NCBI GenBank assembly: GCA_002205965.3 | Contig: NADL03000590.1 | Span: 2,361,001 to 2,425,000 of the forward strand | Source of the DNA: Kappaphycus alvarezii | Taxonomy: Eukaryota; Rhodophyta; Florideophyceae; Gigartinales; Solieriaceae | DNA: 64,000 bases | Direction: 5' to 3' | In this document: positions 24,304 to 36,506 of the stretch, one piece after another | How the letters are laid out: each line of letters starts with the position of its first letter | Position numbering within the stretch: the first letter of the stretch is position 1 | Position numbers and translations under genes: made by a program | Notes under the pieces: model-generated | The model's input: only the letters and a program-made list of their open reading frames with translations | The model's database searches: none | What the model was told of the DNA's origin: nothing

Positions 24304-25226
24304 ATGCACATTGGGAGCGCTAAATATTTTGGTATACGCAGACTTTTACAGGCCGCTTTTACTGGCTCTGCAATCCGAGCCCGCCCAATGAAAGCACACC
24401 ATCATGTTCGGAAAGGGGTCCACCCAGCAATGAAGGTGAGACTTCCACGTTCCCAATGCACACTTTCGCCGCTCATCAGCGATCCCGTCATTTCGGCCGC
24501 AACGCCAACTCTCGCCCCGCTATTGCTCAAAGCATATCTCGGGAAAAATACCGCATGGAGCGACGTTGATATGATGGTTGAAACTATGGCCATCATACAC
24601 CTACCTGATGCTTCCATCAACGGATCCAAGCAAAAAAGAGTTGATTGGCACGCGCATCTCAAAGTCGACTTTGATCGGCTGCTGATAGCACTTACGTCAG
24701 ACCATCCTGAGCTCAGAGACAGACAGAACATGGAAGTTTGGAAGACAAGGCCTGGACGCAGAGTCTTAGAGCAAGGCCAGAAATGGTTCGTTCCTTTTTC
24801 AAGTTAAAAGGTGCGCTTTGCATCGTTGAAGCTCAGCGAATAAACGGTAGTATAATAGATGAGGGCAAGATGCACGGTGCTGCAGGCCTCTTTAATGAGG
24901 CCAAAAACGTCCCAAACTTCTATGATATCTTGCAAACCCGTTACTACGCCATCAGAAAGCCACTCGCGTATCCGAGAACCCATATGATTTCGCGGTCTTT
25001 CAGGGCATCTGGGGGTGGGAAACACGAAGTTCACTCTAGAAAAGGCGTCTACAGGCAAGTGGTTGGTGGTTGTAAATGCATAAAAACAGCAAAGAGGGCT
25101 AAGATCGAATACGCAAGCGAAGAAGGGGGCATAAAAGCAGCACTGGATACATTTACAAAAAGCTTCGCTGATGCTAATAGTGCATCTATTGAGTCCGCGA
25201 ACAATAGGCCGGGTCTTGAAAGTTGA
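24304..25226 (+). pseudogene. unrecognised ORF pair, possibly one broken gene
   Basis: Two overlapping open stretches in different frames, 24304-24807 (167 residues) and 24738-25226 (162 residues). Both have balanced, protein-like composition, so one frame change near 24750-24800 would join them. The second part carries a Lys-rich segment with HEVHSRKGVYRQVVGGCKC. No domain is recognised. Conserved neighbours are absent and the surroundings are transposon-like, so a dead mobile-element gene is possible, as is chance. Confidence 0.3.
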
Positions 25227-26995
25227 CAATCAGAAAGGGACTACGTACTGCAAAAAGAAGTTGGCGAGCCAGAAGCGGTAAAGTTTCTCTGTAACAACGA
25301 TGATGAAGACAGCATACAGCAAAAAAAGCTCTCAAGGAGAAGATAATGCAGAAGTAGCTAAAGTAAAAAACAACGATAGGACTAACGAGAGCCTCATTGG
25401 AGGCGTATTTAACTTCCGATAACTCTTCTATTTGTCCCTTTATGTAACGATTCCATATATTATTGGGGAGCGCATTGGTGAAGAGATGTTGATCCCGCTT
25501 GTCATCGGTACCATCAGCACGTTCTCGATAAAGGGCAGCAGCCACATAGTGCTCAGCTGGTACAATACTAGATCTAATGGGGACGATTGCTACATCAGGG
25601 TTTACAATAATTATAATCTTAGTGCCCAAATCCCCGTCCCTGTCGCGCCTTTTAATAATAACTTTGTGGGAAATTGCACGAACCCGAACAAGTTCTATTC
25701 CATTGCTGTAACATGTTCTAGAGGTATTATCCATGACCAGCAACGGCACAAACCCCGTACTGCAGCCGTAATAAAGGCTCCTGGCGCCTTCACGAGACCC
25801 TTTTTTTTCAAAATGATCTTGAACGAAGGGTAGATTCTGTCTAAGACCCAGTAAAACTAGTCGATGCGATGACTCCTCTTGCAATGTCAATCTCCGGCTT
25901 AAATGGCGGTCACACTCTACTACGTACATCCGCAAAAAGGGGCTAGAAGCCGAGTATGTGCAAGTCGTTCATCGCCCCCGGGGAACCAAGTTTAAGATGC
26001 GAGATCCAAAACCGACCACCGCATACGCTCTCAAATCACAACTCCAGTTTTCTGATTGCCAATTTTACGTCCTTGATGTGCAAGAGCACCGCGATTCAAC
26101 TGCCATCCTGAGCAATCGACCGAACTCGGGCACCCAGGAAACCCGACTCGGCATGCCGTTCCATTATGAGATTCAAAATCTTCTTTAGTAGGTCTTCGGA
26201 GGTATTACTCTTCGAATCTGACGCACACAACTGGCTCGAACTTCTTTCGGCACTCGTGCAAAACGGACTCCGACAGCAGCTTCAACTCTTTGAGTGCGTC
26301 AAAGACGACCTCTAGGCTTAGTTAGTGCCGTGACCCCACCATTTTTTTTGTAAGATGTCGCCCATTTTCGTCCGATATAGTCGCGTTCCTCCCAAAAGTA
26401 CTGTTCAACCTGCAAAATGCCGTCATGTAAACGATTTCAGCTAAAGGTGGTATTCGAAAACGCCTCTCAAACTCCTCAGAGAGTATCGGTCTCATTTCTC
26501 CCGTAGAGGTGTCATCAGCAGATGGGTTAAGAAAATATGCATCGTTCAGGTTTCATTCTGCCATTTTTCGTGCGATGTTCCTGTTTGGAGCCCGATTGGG
26601 CTTGGATTCGCCATGAGGCAAAGAAATCTCCTTTTCCTTAGTCGTTGATAGCTAAAGGTAAGTATTATCAGAGTTGAAAAGTCGCATGTGCATGTGGGAA
26701 CGGAGGTGGCTTAATGTCGATCGAAATCTGGTTTTTTTCCTCGAATGTGCCCATTTTGGGATCACCGTTCCCGTCATCACCGAGGTATGGCTGGAGAGGC
26801 CTCTCTCTATACAGGGATACATTGTTACCGTTTTACCGTCGATCAATGAATGGCGTACACCTGACAAGGCATTTATGTCCGTATAGCGCTCCACCGCTTC
26901 TCGAGTGGGGATGCTCTAAGAGGCTGCATACGACATTGATTAACACTTTTCCTCTGTGGAGTGCTGACAGTAAATTACTGTCATGCATCTTATTT
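25227..26995. other. ambiguous open frames, no gene recognised
   Basis: A 249-codon frame lies on the minus strand (25186-25935) and a 133-codon frame on the plus strand (25432-25833). They overlap, so at most one is real; neither has a recognisable motif. Further downstream only fragments appear (around 25890-26190 on the plus strand). Confidence 0.4.
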
Positions 26996-27097
26996 GGGGG
27001 GGAATTTTTGGGTTATTTTAATGCATGGAAGATGTGGTCGGTTATATCCGTGAGGCTAATACGTTATGCAGGACAAGTCGTCGCTGATGGGTAACAC
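26996..27097 (-). mobile_element. non-LTR retrotransposon 3' tail, copy 1
   Basis: About 100 bp that match, in the same order, the 3' tail of the copies at 27564-27683 and 36141-36250. On the minus strand it starts with TGTTACCCAT, passes the TGACCGACCACATCTTCC-like block and ends in a C-run (G-run 26996-27002 on the plus strand). No coding part is attached. Confidence 0.7.
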
Positions 27098-27114
27098 TAC
27101 AGTAAATGACCTTG

Positions 27115-27146
27115 CAAATAAGACCTTGTAAGCAAGGTCTTATTTG
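27115..27146. repeat. perfect hairpin, 14-bp stem
   Basis: A 14-base arm (27115-27128) is followed by a TAAG loop and its exact reverse complement (27133-27146). It sits between two retrotransposon 3' tails. There is no U-tract after it, so it need not be a terminator. Confidence 0.9.
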
Positions 27147-27180
27147 ACGCAGTTATACCGCAAGAATCAGATTTCATTAA

Positions 27181-27462
27181 GGGGGGAATTTGGGATGCTT
27201 TAATATTTGAAAGATACGGTCGGTTGCGGCCGGGAATATCGTACAGGGTGACTAGTGATACCTCTTCATTTTCCCTAAAAGCCAGCTCAAGGCCGGCCAA
27301 CAGGCATGCTGCGTTGGACATTATGGTCGCGGCAGCGTGCCTTTGGGCAAGCACCACTCGGACCTTGCCATTGGTCTCCATCGCCCTAACGGCCACGTTC
27401 CGCGCTACATCGGTTAGCTCCCTATAGGCGTCCGGGTGCCAACCTCCGAGAGCGGAAATAGG
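27181..27462 (-). mobile_element. non-LTR retrotransposon, 5'-truncated copy A
   Basis: Minus strand. The protein part (about 27462-27280) reads WHPDAYRELTDVARN, VRAMETNGKVRVVL and MSNAACLLAGLELA, colinear with copy B at 27681-27870. The codons differ by many synonymous changes, so the ancestor was under coding selection. It runs on into a tail ending at the G6 run (27181-27186 on the plus strand). The pattern fits the C-terminal tail of non-LTR (LINE-like) reverse-transcriptase proteins; the RT core is not present. Confidence 0.55.
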
Positions 27463-27563
27463 GATAGAAACTTTACTCCATTAATATCGAGGGTCCAGTG
27501 CAGGAACCGACTACTGTATGTGCTAGCTAAGTTGATAGCGAAATAGGCACATTTCATTGAGTA

Positions 27564-28144
27564 GGGGGGGGGAATTTTTGGGCCAATTTAAAGTATGGAG
27601 GATGTGGTCGTTTGTATCCACGCCGCTAGTGCGTTGTGCGGGATACGTCGTCACTGATGGGTAACACTAAACAACATTCCTTACAGGGCCAGCTCAATGC
27701 CAGCGAGGAGACATGCCGTGTTACTCATGACGGCCGCGGCAGCTTGCCCTTGGGTAAGCACCGCTCTAACCTTCCCATAGGTCTCCATCGCTCGGACCGA
27801 CACGTTCCGCGCGACATCGGTTAGTACCTCGTACGCGTCCGGGTGCCAGTCTCCAAGGTTGGATATCGGGTAGGCACAGGCCTTCCTCTAGCAGAAGTCG
27901 CGAGCAGGGGTTCATACCTTCTACGCTTGGCGGGAATTGCTGCATTGAGGGAGGTGAGTGGATTGAACGTACGCACTCTCCTATGAGGAGCGAGAGGATT
28001 GACGAACGCCACGTCAATAAGTCGTTCCTCCGTTGCTACCCATTGCCTGGATATCTGGCCTTGTGCGGTGAAGCCCCTGTCGCTGCTCGATGGCAGAATA
28101 GAGGGTGGATTAATTTTGTAAAGTTGGAAGTCTAGCCAATTACG
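27564..28144 (-). mobile_element. non-LTR retrotransposon, 5'-truncated copy B (longest)
   Basis: Minus strand. The open reading starts near 28144 and gives QISRQWVATEERLIDVAFVN, PLAPHRRVRTFNPLTSLNA, then AKRRRYEPLLATSARGRP. After one frame change near 27850 it gives DWHPDAYEVLTDVARN and AVMSNTACLLAGIELAL, ending at a TAA (27681-27683). A tail of about 115 bp follows to a C-run (plus-strand G9 at 27564-27572). This resembles the region after the thumb of LINE-type reverse transcriptases: a Lys-rich stretch with a downstream 'F.P...S..G' segment and a final helix. The 5' end lacks the endonuclease and RT domains, as expected of a truncated insertion. I recognise the type, not the exact clade. 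Confidence 0.55.
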
Positions 28145-29976
28145 TCATGAAACGTGAGTAAAGTTTACCCAATTAATGCAAGAATTTGGAAAAAAATTTG
28201 TCCTCACGAGTCCCGCTGATAACATACTGTACAAGACTACCTAATTTTAAGTCCCCCAGCTTGACCCAAGAAAAAAACTCTTGCGACCCTTTGCTCGAAT
28301 ACAGTGTGGTATCTTGTTGTACTGTACAGTACTGTTAGCTCTTAGCTAGCATTATAGATACTTAATGCAATAAAATTTACACTGTATTTTGATAATCATT
28401 TGCGATCTGCAATACTGTAATGCAACCGGTCCTGAGAGGACTTTCTTTCCTTTTGAGTAAGATTATTTCGTTTTGTCTAGTTCTTTTCTGCTTTTCAGTC
28501 TGTGATGCAGCATCACGTCTCGAGTCGGGAAAAGAACTGCATCCAGTTGACAGTCATGCGCCGTGGTGGATTTCATAGTCCAGCAAAGCAGCGCTCTCGA
28601 GGCTGGTAAACCTGTGTTTGCGTAGTCTTTCCATACATGCTGCATTGCAAGTGAGGGGGAGGAATGTAAAGGTTATCCTGCAGGAAGATTCTTGTCAGTG
28701 TCCCGCACAGAGACAGTTTGAACTAGAGATACTACAATTACTGATGACAGCTTCTCTGGTGGACAAGCTGTCAATACGTTAACACTTTGAATTCCTGAAT
28801 TGGCCTCACGCTAAGATCAGGTGTTCAGACTCCTCAATGAATCAAATACTGCATATCTTCCACGAGTTTAGTACCGAAATCTTTCCACTCTTAAACGAGA
28901 AACCTTCAATAACATTGCAGTACAAATTTTGGTCTCGTTACTCTCATCTGGAAATTCAACAGCCACATTGCGTCGCGACTAACTGTTGTGGTCGTGGCAA
29001 TGTCAAATGCAATTACAAAATCACCACAGTAATAGGCCGTGCCTGACATTTTAAAAGAAAACTCCTTATTTACTATACGACAATGCTATTGGTGGGTAAA
29101 TCTTTCTGAAGCTACTAAAATAGAGTATTTCGAGAGCACCGACCAAGATAAACCGTCGCATAACTGATGGGTTGATTTGCTCTCTGGCTATGCCACTGTA
29201 CATGACACCAGAAGATCAGTCAATTCCGTCAAAGACTCCCAAATGGCTAGCTAAAGGTGTGCAGATGCCCGTAGGTAATTACAGTACAGTACTACAGCTA
29301 TTGGAGCCTTCGCTACTGCTGTAGACGTAAAGTAGGGGTACATGTATGTATTACACAGCATGAGTATGTGATATCAACATCACAGGAAAACGAGATACAG
29401 TATAGTTCATTCATTATTTTTTCCACTCCTAGTCCAGCACTGCGCAACGAGCCAGCTTTATCCAAGATTGGCAGATCTCTGTTCAAGCCAGCTGTTGCCT
29501 TCACTCGTCCAAATCGGCAGTCCTCCCCACTCGGTTCGTTGACGGACCCCTGGTTTTGTTCAATACAGTTGATTCTCTTCAAGCCGTGCCGCAACATAAT
29601 CATCCAAAGGGCCATATCAGTCAGTAACCCACTTGCTGAAAAGAAACCCGTAAGAAAACCACGTCCGTTTCATGCTGTGTCCCTTGTATTGGGCCTTATT
29701 ACTCTTCCGAAATCTTTAATCGTCACCACAATCTCATCACGTGAGCGATTCCATGCTCACGAACTCATTCCAATCATCATCTGAAGCGTACCTGCGCACT
29801 TTCTAGCTCGCTGTCGATCGAAACCATCTTTCTCTTAAATCTGAGCAACTTTGACCTTCATCTTGTTTCGAACGAAGAGAGGAACGTTCATCAAGGGTTT
29901 ACCCCATTCTCCATAGTTACAAGTGAGACTCCACCCATCGACTAACCATTTCCCGAGAAAAACGTGCCAAGAGACT
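28145..29976. other. no gene recognised
   Basis: AT-rich with TACTGTACAG-type palindromic tracts near 28318-28336. No coding motif; the small frames at 28463-28645 and 29313-29784 lack recognisable features. The last part is upstream of the hydrolase gene. Confidence 0.5.
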
Positions 29977-30953
29977 ATGGCCGGTTGGCAAGTAACGAGG
30001 AAGGTCCTATTTGCCCGACTTGTGATAGTGACCTACTCCCTCGTCATTGCGATCATCAGCATCATCCGCTTCCTTTTTCACATTCCCTCGCACATACTCA
30101 CCACTAAACATCGCCGCCAAGCAACCCCTCCACCACCAAAGGTTCGGACCTTTGTGCATGAGCCATACCCTACACAAACACCACGCGACACCCTGCTATT
30201 CATTCATGGGTTCCCCGACTGCGCCGATATGTTCAATCCACAAGTTCAGGTCCTTGTCAAGCAAGGATACCGTTGCATTGTTGTCGATACCCCTGGATCT
30301 CGCGGCGAACCCGTTACGTCTGCGTTATCGCCAGAGCAAGTTGTCGACTTGTTGTACTCGGCTTTGAAGGAAAAGCATAACGGACCAGTTACTGTTGTGG
30401 CTCATGATTGGGGTGCTATATACGGTATTTTGTTGCATGAATACCACCCGCAAGTTGTGAGGCGTATGGTGCTTATCGATGTAGGCAAGTTTCAAGGTTT
30501 ACACATTACGGAAGCGTTGGCTATTGGCACGTATCAAACCTTGTTTGCGTTTCTGTACTTACTGGGGGACCCGTGGGTACGGCAGGGGTGCACAGCTTTA
30601 TGAAACGTATGAACTACGATGTACGACCGATGAAGGAGGTCAGCGCAGATATGTGTTTTGCTTACTGTGCGGTGTTTCGCAATCCTAAGTTACTGAAATA
30701 CTTAGCCACAGGGAATTTGAGGGCGGACGACAATACCGTGCCGCACCTGTTTGTGTACGGGAGCAAGAAGGCTATTAGATTTCATGATGATCGATGGCTG
30801 GAGTTTGTGCGCCAAACTCCGTGCGGCGAGGTGGTGCAACTTACCTGTGACCATTGGGTGTCGGTACGTAAAGCGGATGAATTTAATGGCATTTTGGAAA
30901 AGTGGCTTGAGCGATCAGAGGTAGCAGGTAGACAAGAGAGTCATGGAAGATGA
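29977..30953 (+). CDS. alpha/beta hydrolase (epoxide-hydrolase-like), membrane-anchored, one frame break
   Basis: The ATG at 29977 starts a protein with one N-terminal membrane segment (about residues 13-37), a Pro-rich linker, then an alpha/beta-hydrolase fold. Visible are the oxyanion motif HGFPD (77-81) and the nucleophile elbow AHDWGA with Asp144, as in epoxide hydrolases and dehalogenases. The catalytic-His region CDHWVSV lies near the C-terminus. The frame ends early at a TGA (30601), while the next frame carries on as GVHSFMKRMNYDVRPMKE to a TGA at 30951. The switch is at a G4 run (30585-30588). The substrate cannot be told from sequence. It is either a gene with a consensus deletion or a recent pseudogene; all catalytic regions are present across the two frames. 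Confidence 0.75.
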
Positions 30954-33900
30954 TCAGTGGAAGCGATCGTTTGTCAGCTCTTTAAACATAGCGATGGAGA
31001 ACGGGTGTGGTGGCAGCGGGATTAGGCGCCTCGGTGCCGTTCCCTGAGCAAGCATAGAATGCCACCGCATTGCCTAAAAGTCTAGTAATTGGGTAGAAAT
31101 ATTGATTTTGCAAGTTGTGAATAAAGCACAAGGTGTATGTACTAGCTTGGAATAGGAAATGCCTTTTTGCTGAAACGATTCGGGGTATATCACTGACCTT
31201 GGCCGAAAAACTGCCTTACTGCTTCTGTTGATGCTGACATGGAGCGGTTTAAATCTTTATTGCCAAGCAATATCGAATGGAATGCTGCTTGTGGATGCTT
31301 GCAGTGTTAAACGGGCGTATCCATTGGTCTCGTTATGGATCAACAAATGTTGGGCTAAGTCTCGTGACTTGCAGCATGTATTGCACGGTTGTAAACTGCA
31401 CAGCCTGCACTTACAGCGCGGATCCAGATCACGGCTCTAATCAATCAGCATTTGAGGCAAGGACCTGATATGTCGCTTATAGGACACGCTTGCAGTTGAA
31501 CATTACGCATTTAGAGTAGGAGAAACGATAAGATCAGATGAAAACGAACGCCGCGAAGCGGTGTGAACAGACGGCAGCACGGATGATGAACAGGCACGGC
31601 AAATACCAATGGCAATACGCGATGAATAACCAAGCGCAGCGTAAATACCACAAGAGATGCTGACTACGGACTACATAAGCGAACTGAGGCACATGGAACA
31701 CATGGCAATCGGAACAGCTAGGCAAATGCACATGGCGAGCATGAAACGGACTACAGATGGCGAATTGCGGGTACGCCGGCGGGGGCATTAACACAATGCG
31801 GTATGCAAAGCAGAGCGAATGCATTGAGGAAGGACAAAACGGAATGAAAAAGGACGATGACATGCGAGCTGCAGAACACAAGCATCAGAGCGACTTTGTG
31901 GACTCTACATATTAAGAATAGAAATAGCGGCTGGCCTGAGAGATAAGGAGACAGCAAGACGGCGACCTGTGCCGAACCTGCTTGCCATAGCCCGTTCCCT
32001 TACCTGTCGAGGTTCACCCCTCTGCAGCGACATCAATCACACAGCATTACAGTAAGCAGCCGCTCTGCTACATATTCATCAACAGTGGTGGTGGCAAATC
32101 TTTATGAGTTGGTAAAATTGTGCACAGAAGCGTGCGGAGGGCATTCAGAAATTAACTACGACAACAGTACAGTACTGTGCAATTGCGCTTTCCAATACTT
32201 CTCAACATAAAATTGTTGCATTAATGTGAAACTTTGCCACTTTATATATAATTTTGAGCATCCCTGCCGGTTGTCTAAATTCCAAATCCAGTGGGTTTTA
32301 GATTTAGGTGTCGAGAATTCCGACATTCATGAAAAGGGATTATGAATTCTATCAAAATTTTGGATTTTGGATTCCAAGTTTACCGTATCGCTATCTAAAT
32401 GTTCCCGTGTGGACCGCGATTGTAGATTGCAAAATGCAACCGTTTGACCAATCAGGCAGCAAATCCTTATGATTGCACTGCTGTATATAATGTCTCACCG
32501 ATAAGGCCCTCCGTTTTACAATCGATCATAACCTCACTCAGTTGATCAGCATTACGTACAACTGCAATAAAGTTTCGATAAGTCAACACATTACTTCGGT
32601 ATCCGATTCATACCCCTTCAAACAAATGCTGGCGATGTCAACATCTCGTGCCGAACAATACAGAGCCTTCCCTAGAACGGATAAGGCACGAGACAGAACC
32701 GATTTTTTGACACACAAACAGAAACACCAGAAAATCTGTGAAATTAATGTTCTCATTGGCGCCAACAGGGAAAAACATTCTTTCAGGAACCAGTTACTAC
32801 GTTGCTGTATTTAAGGCATTTCAGAAGAATGGTTCAATACAAGAGCCAGTTCAGACATTCAATACAGTATCCACGATATCAATAACTGTTTGTTCCAGGA
32901 TCTCAATCAATCAAGTGAAGAAAAGATACCGTACAATGGGTTCTGGGAATTTTTGGACATTGGAAGAGACTGTGGCCGCTTGAGGTGCATTTTACGCTGC
33001 ATCCGGAGATCCAGCATCTGGAAGCGGGAAAAAAGGAGGTATTATGAAATCAAGTATATGCAGCATACCTTAAGATCATGGATGATGTCAAACGAAAGAC
33101 AAATAATGTGTCTTGTCCTGAGCGAACTGGAGCAGCTATTATTCAGAGGCACAGAAAAGAAATACTCGAATTTCTAAAGTTCGAGGTCATCATGAGCACA
33201 ATTTATCGGAAGAAACCAACTGGATCTCCATCACAATACGTTATCATCAGAGCAGCAAAAGCCTTATATAACGAAGATGCTTCTAATTCTGACATGTATG
33301 ATTACCTGCGCGATAATTCATTGGACTCAGGTACCGATTTATTTTCTTGATTCCCTTTCATAATTGCGAACGAAACAGTCATGTTCATCCATATATGAAT
33401 CAAAAGATCAAAAAGAGCACTAAGTTTCTGAGATGCAGTTAGTTGTAAACGCTGATAATATTTCAGCAAGAGACCCATCTACATCGCTACCATCCCGAAT
33501 GGAATTATCTATACTATTGCCTGAGACTTAATTTGATAAAAAGGCCTACAGGATCGGAGAGATTTAAATAATTGAACAAAAAGGTACAGGCTTTAAACCG
33601 GGGCACAGATGGCATAGAAAAACTGGTAGACGCACCCTGGAAGCGGACTAAAGTTGCGCAAAATATGTTTGGACTGGAACCAAGGAATTATATGCTTAAG
33701 CTGTTTTCTACTCCAGTGAAAGATCCAGTCTTGAAAAAAAGGCACTTAAGAGCATGAAATCTCCAAGCTTTTAAAGAAATAGAAAGTGTGAATCACGTTC
33801 GGTATGCAAATTTCAATACAGCAGAGGTTGATGATCTTTCTCAACGTACTCCAGACCCAGAAAGCGGAAGGGGTACTGTTGAGCCGGAAAATGTGAATGT

Positions 33901-34639
33901 GGATTTTTTAATTAGACAATAAGATAATTTCGGTGATAATGAGAGAGATAGTATCAGCGGTTTGGCATCCATTTTAATTAAGGACATAATTTTGGGGCTT
34001 TAGAGTTCATTTTTGTTGAAGAAGGAATTTCGAAACTTTTTGCTTTAAAAGAGACAAGAAGAGGCACAAGCAGCATTTTATATGTCTTTCGATCTTTTTA
34101 CTTTGGACTGATTGAAATGACAGTAATGCTCCCACTGAAAATCTACATGAGACTGTGTTAGTTGCCTACGCAAGCTTGAGCTTTTTGTATCATCAGCGAT
34201 GGCGCCTTGGTTTATACCTCACGTGAGCAGTGCTCCGAGAGTGGAATAGTGACAATATCAGTCTCGTCGGAAAGCTCGAAAAATATTGCTGTATACCCAC
34301 CTGAGCCATCTCTTTGATAGTACTGAGCCCTAGATTCAACAACCATGTTGTGCAATGTAATAGTGGGCTTTGCAATATATCGCCTTCTTTCTATCGACTA
34401 CAGCTCACTTGCCACAAAGAGACTTCTGAAGCGCCGAAATAGCACGCCAAACACACGTTATATGCATTTCCGAACTAATTCCTGTATTTTCGAAAAGAGA
34501 GCAGCTCTTTAGGTGATAGGGTTCGTGAGAAACTTTACAAAATTTTCCAAGGTGGGTAAATTCCACCAGTCAAGTAGTAGAGCTATTTAAAAAAGTTTGT
34601 TTTGAAGAGTATATCGCGCACTGGATGGGTGGAATAAAC
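30954..34639. other. no gene recognised, weak coding remnants
   Basis: Short plus-strand frames between 32542 and 33350 and at 33572-33757 are rich in Lys and Glu and may be pieces of one decayed ORF (for example 33078-33350, about 90 residues). No family was recognised. A purine-biased stretch at 31540-31950 has open minus-strand frames without motifs. Confidence 0.4.
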
Positions 34640-35373
34640 GTGCTAGAATATCAGAAAATGATAGCCTACTTCGAGTATATTGAGATCGTTCATTGCGCCC
34701 GGGAGCCCGTAATGAAAGGACAAACCCCACAAATCTAAGGAACAGATTAATTCCATTCTTAAACACGGAGTCACATCCTTCCCTTTCTTAATCCCTTGTA
34801 AAGCAGGACGGCAGTTTTTACAAGACCAACTGGCGCAATCTAAGCAGCTCATACAGCCAGGGAAACCGAAACTCGCAAACTGGCGCCCAATTCTTATTGT
34901 AAGTCAGTCCTTGATGGCGATTATAAATAAACATACCCAAACGAATCCGAAACCGCTTTGCAAAACTACCTATGGGATAGTGTAGCTGTGATTTCAGATA
35001 CGTCAAACATATCGTACGACATTTACGCTGGTGAAGAATAAGCAAGAGTGCGTAGAGCAATTTTAAACTTTAGCAAGGGAGAGATTCCCATTCGACCTGA
35101 TTCTTTGGCGCAAATATTCAGAATGAAGTAAAAATGTAGAGAAAAAACGATTGAAAACATCTCTGGGCATTCTAAAGCGACGCTTAAATATGTGATTAGG
35201 TAGCTTAGGACCTGTATAGTTTGTCTTCGGTATGAATTCATTTTGTGGCCCAAAATACTTTCGCGTGTAATTCTTATGAGCGCTAGCATAGTCTCGCTGG
35301 ATTTTGCAGATTTCCAAGGGACTGAGCCACTTCTCAGAGGTTTCTGTGATAGCAGAAGCGCGATATTTGTCAT
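34640..35373 (-). pseudogene. PIF/Harbinger transposase, degenerate
   Basis: Minus-strand pieces follow the order of DDE_Tnp_4 (Harbinger) transposases. FKRRFRMPRDVFNRFF lies in 35317-35063, GISPLLKFKIALRTLAY in the adjacent frame, a decayed middle in 35060-34818, then MSCLDCASWSCKNCRPALQG and LSFHYGLPGAMNDLNIL in 34852-34643. The first catalytic Asp (in LDC) and second (in NDLN) are visible; the third acidic residue is not. At least three frame changes make it inactive. No terminal inverted repeats were found. Confidence 0.75.
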
Positions 35374-36078
35374 TTAAAACCAGAATGACGCAGGAAATAC
35401 GTCCAAGTCGTCAGATTCAGCATCATCCAAAAAAAATTGAATTTCTTCTTCCACCGCGCGGAAGGTTGCAGTGATTATTTTTGGTGGAGTGGGGATTTAA
35501 TGGACTTGCGTGGGATGGTGTTATGATTTGGAAGGGGAATAAGTCTTGATGTGAATGGGCTGTGGCGGGTAGGGGAGCCGATGATTTTTTGAGGCAACGG
35601 GGAGTGGAGTTTTTCGCATGAGGTTAAGCTGGAGAGCTTGTGTGAAGAAGCTGGGAGGGGAGGTGGTGAGGAGGATGTTGACGGAGGCGAGGGTGTAACA
35701 GAGGGCAGAGAACTAGTGAGTTCTCAGAGTTCCCAGTGGAGGGGTGGGACGTTAATATGGGGCTCCGGGGATCTGGAGATCTGGGGGTAGTGGAACCACA
35801 GGCAGTCGGTGGGTTTGCAAGGAGTTTAAATGCCCTTTATCTGAGTTAGATCTCGCACTGGTACGTGAAATCTAACAGATAACGCTGAAAATAGACGCTG
35901 GATCGTGGTTCAAGCAATGACACCTGCCAATGGCATTACAAAAATTATTCTTTCTTTAGATTTGGATTCGGCAACGGCTAGAAATGCTCTTAGAGAAGCG
36001 TTTTGCCACGCTCCAGTTTAATAAAAGCCATATTTATTGAAATTTCATATAAATGCGCACACTGTAGACGCCGTTTTC
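35374..36078. other. no gene recognised
   Basis: G-rich on the plus strand between 35450 and 35790. No coding motif was recognised. Confidence 0.5.
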
Positions 36079-36250
36079 TGGAAGGCACGCTACTTTAACC
36101 CGGCATGCTTTCATACTGGTATTGAGGCGTGCCTGTAAAGAATTTTACTTAGTGTTACCCATTAGTGAAGACTTATCCCGCACAACGCACTAGCGGCGTA
36201 GATACAACCGACCACATCTTCCATACATTAAAATAACCCAAAATTAACCT
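36079..36250 (+). mobile_element. non-LTR retrotransposon 3' end, copy C
   Basis: Same family as the copies at 27.0-28.1 kb but on the plus strand. The bases before the TAA (about 36105-36139) align with the last codons of copy B, matching roughly 28 of 39 positions. The tail that follows (from TGTTACCCAT at about 36154) keeps the same blocks and ends near AAAATTAACC. Confidence 0.6.
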
Positions 36251-36506
36251 TTTGCTGGAACGCGCACCCGCTAGTACGGTGTCAAAGTACAGGGTTAATC
36301 TTTAGAGTCCGTTTTTTTCATGAGTTAGAGTTCAACGACCATAAATCCTCGAACCCCCTCTAAAAGACTAAAGCACTGTAAGCGCCAATGCCATGTATTC
36401 GCTGACCGAATACGTTAATATGTGTGACGTAACATAACGTGACAAATGGTAAATAATTGTAGGCCAATATGTTGAGGTTTTGGAAGAGGGGACCTTTTAG
36501 TCAAAG

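Noticed and set aside
25186..25935. 249-codon minus-strand frame as a gene
   Set aside because: Overlaps plausible frames on the other strand, has no motif and an odd hydrophobic C-terminus; it could be a chance opening.
27677..27700. 18-bp intron between the LINE coding end and its tail (GTAAGG...TTTAG)
   Set aside because: Copies B and C both have TAA at this point, so a stop followed by a conserved 3' tail explains it; 18 bp is too short for a usual intron.
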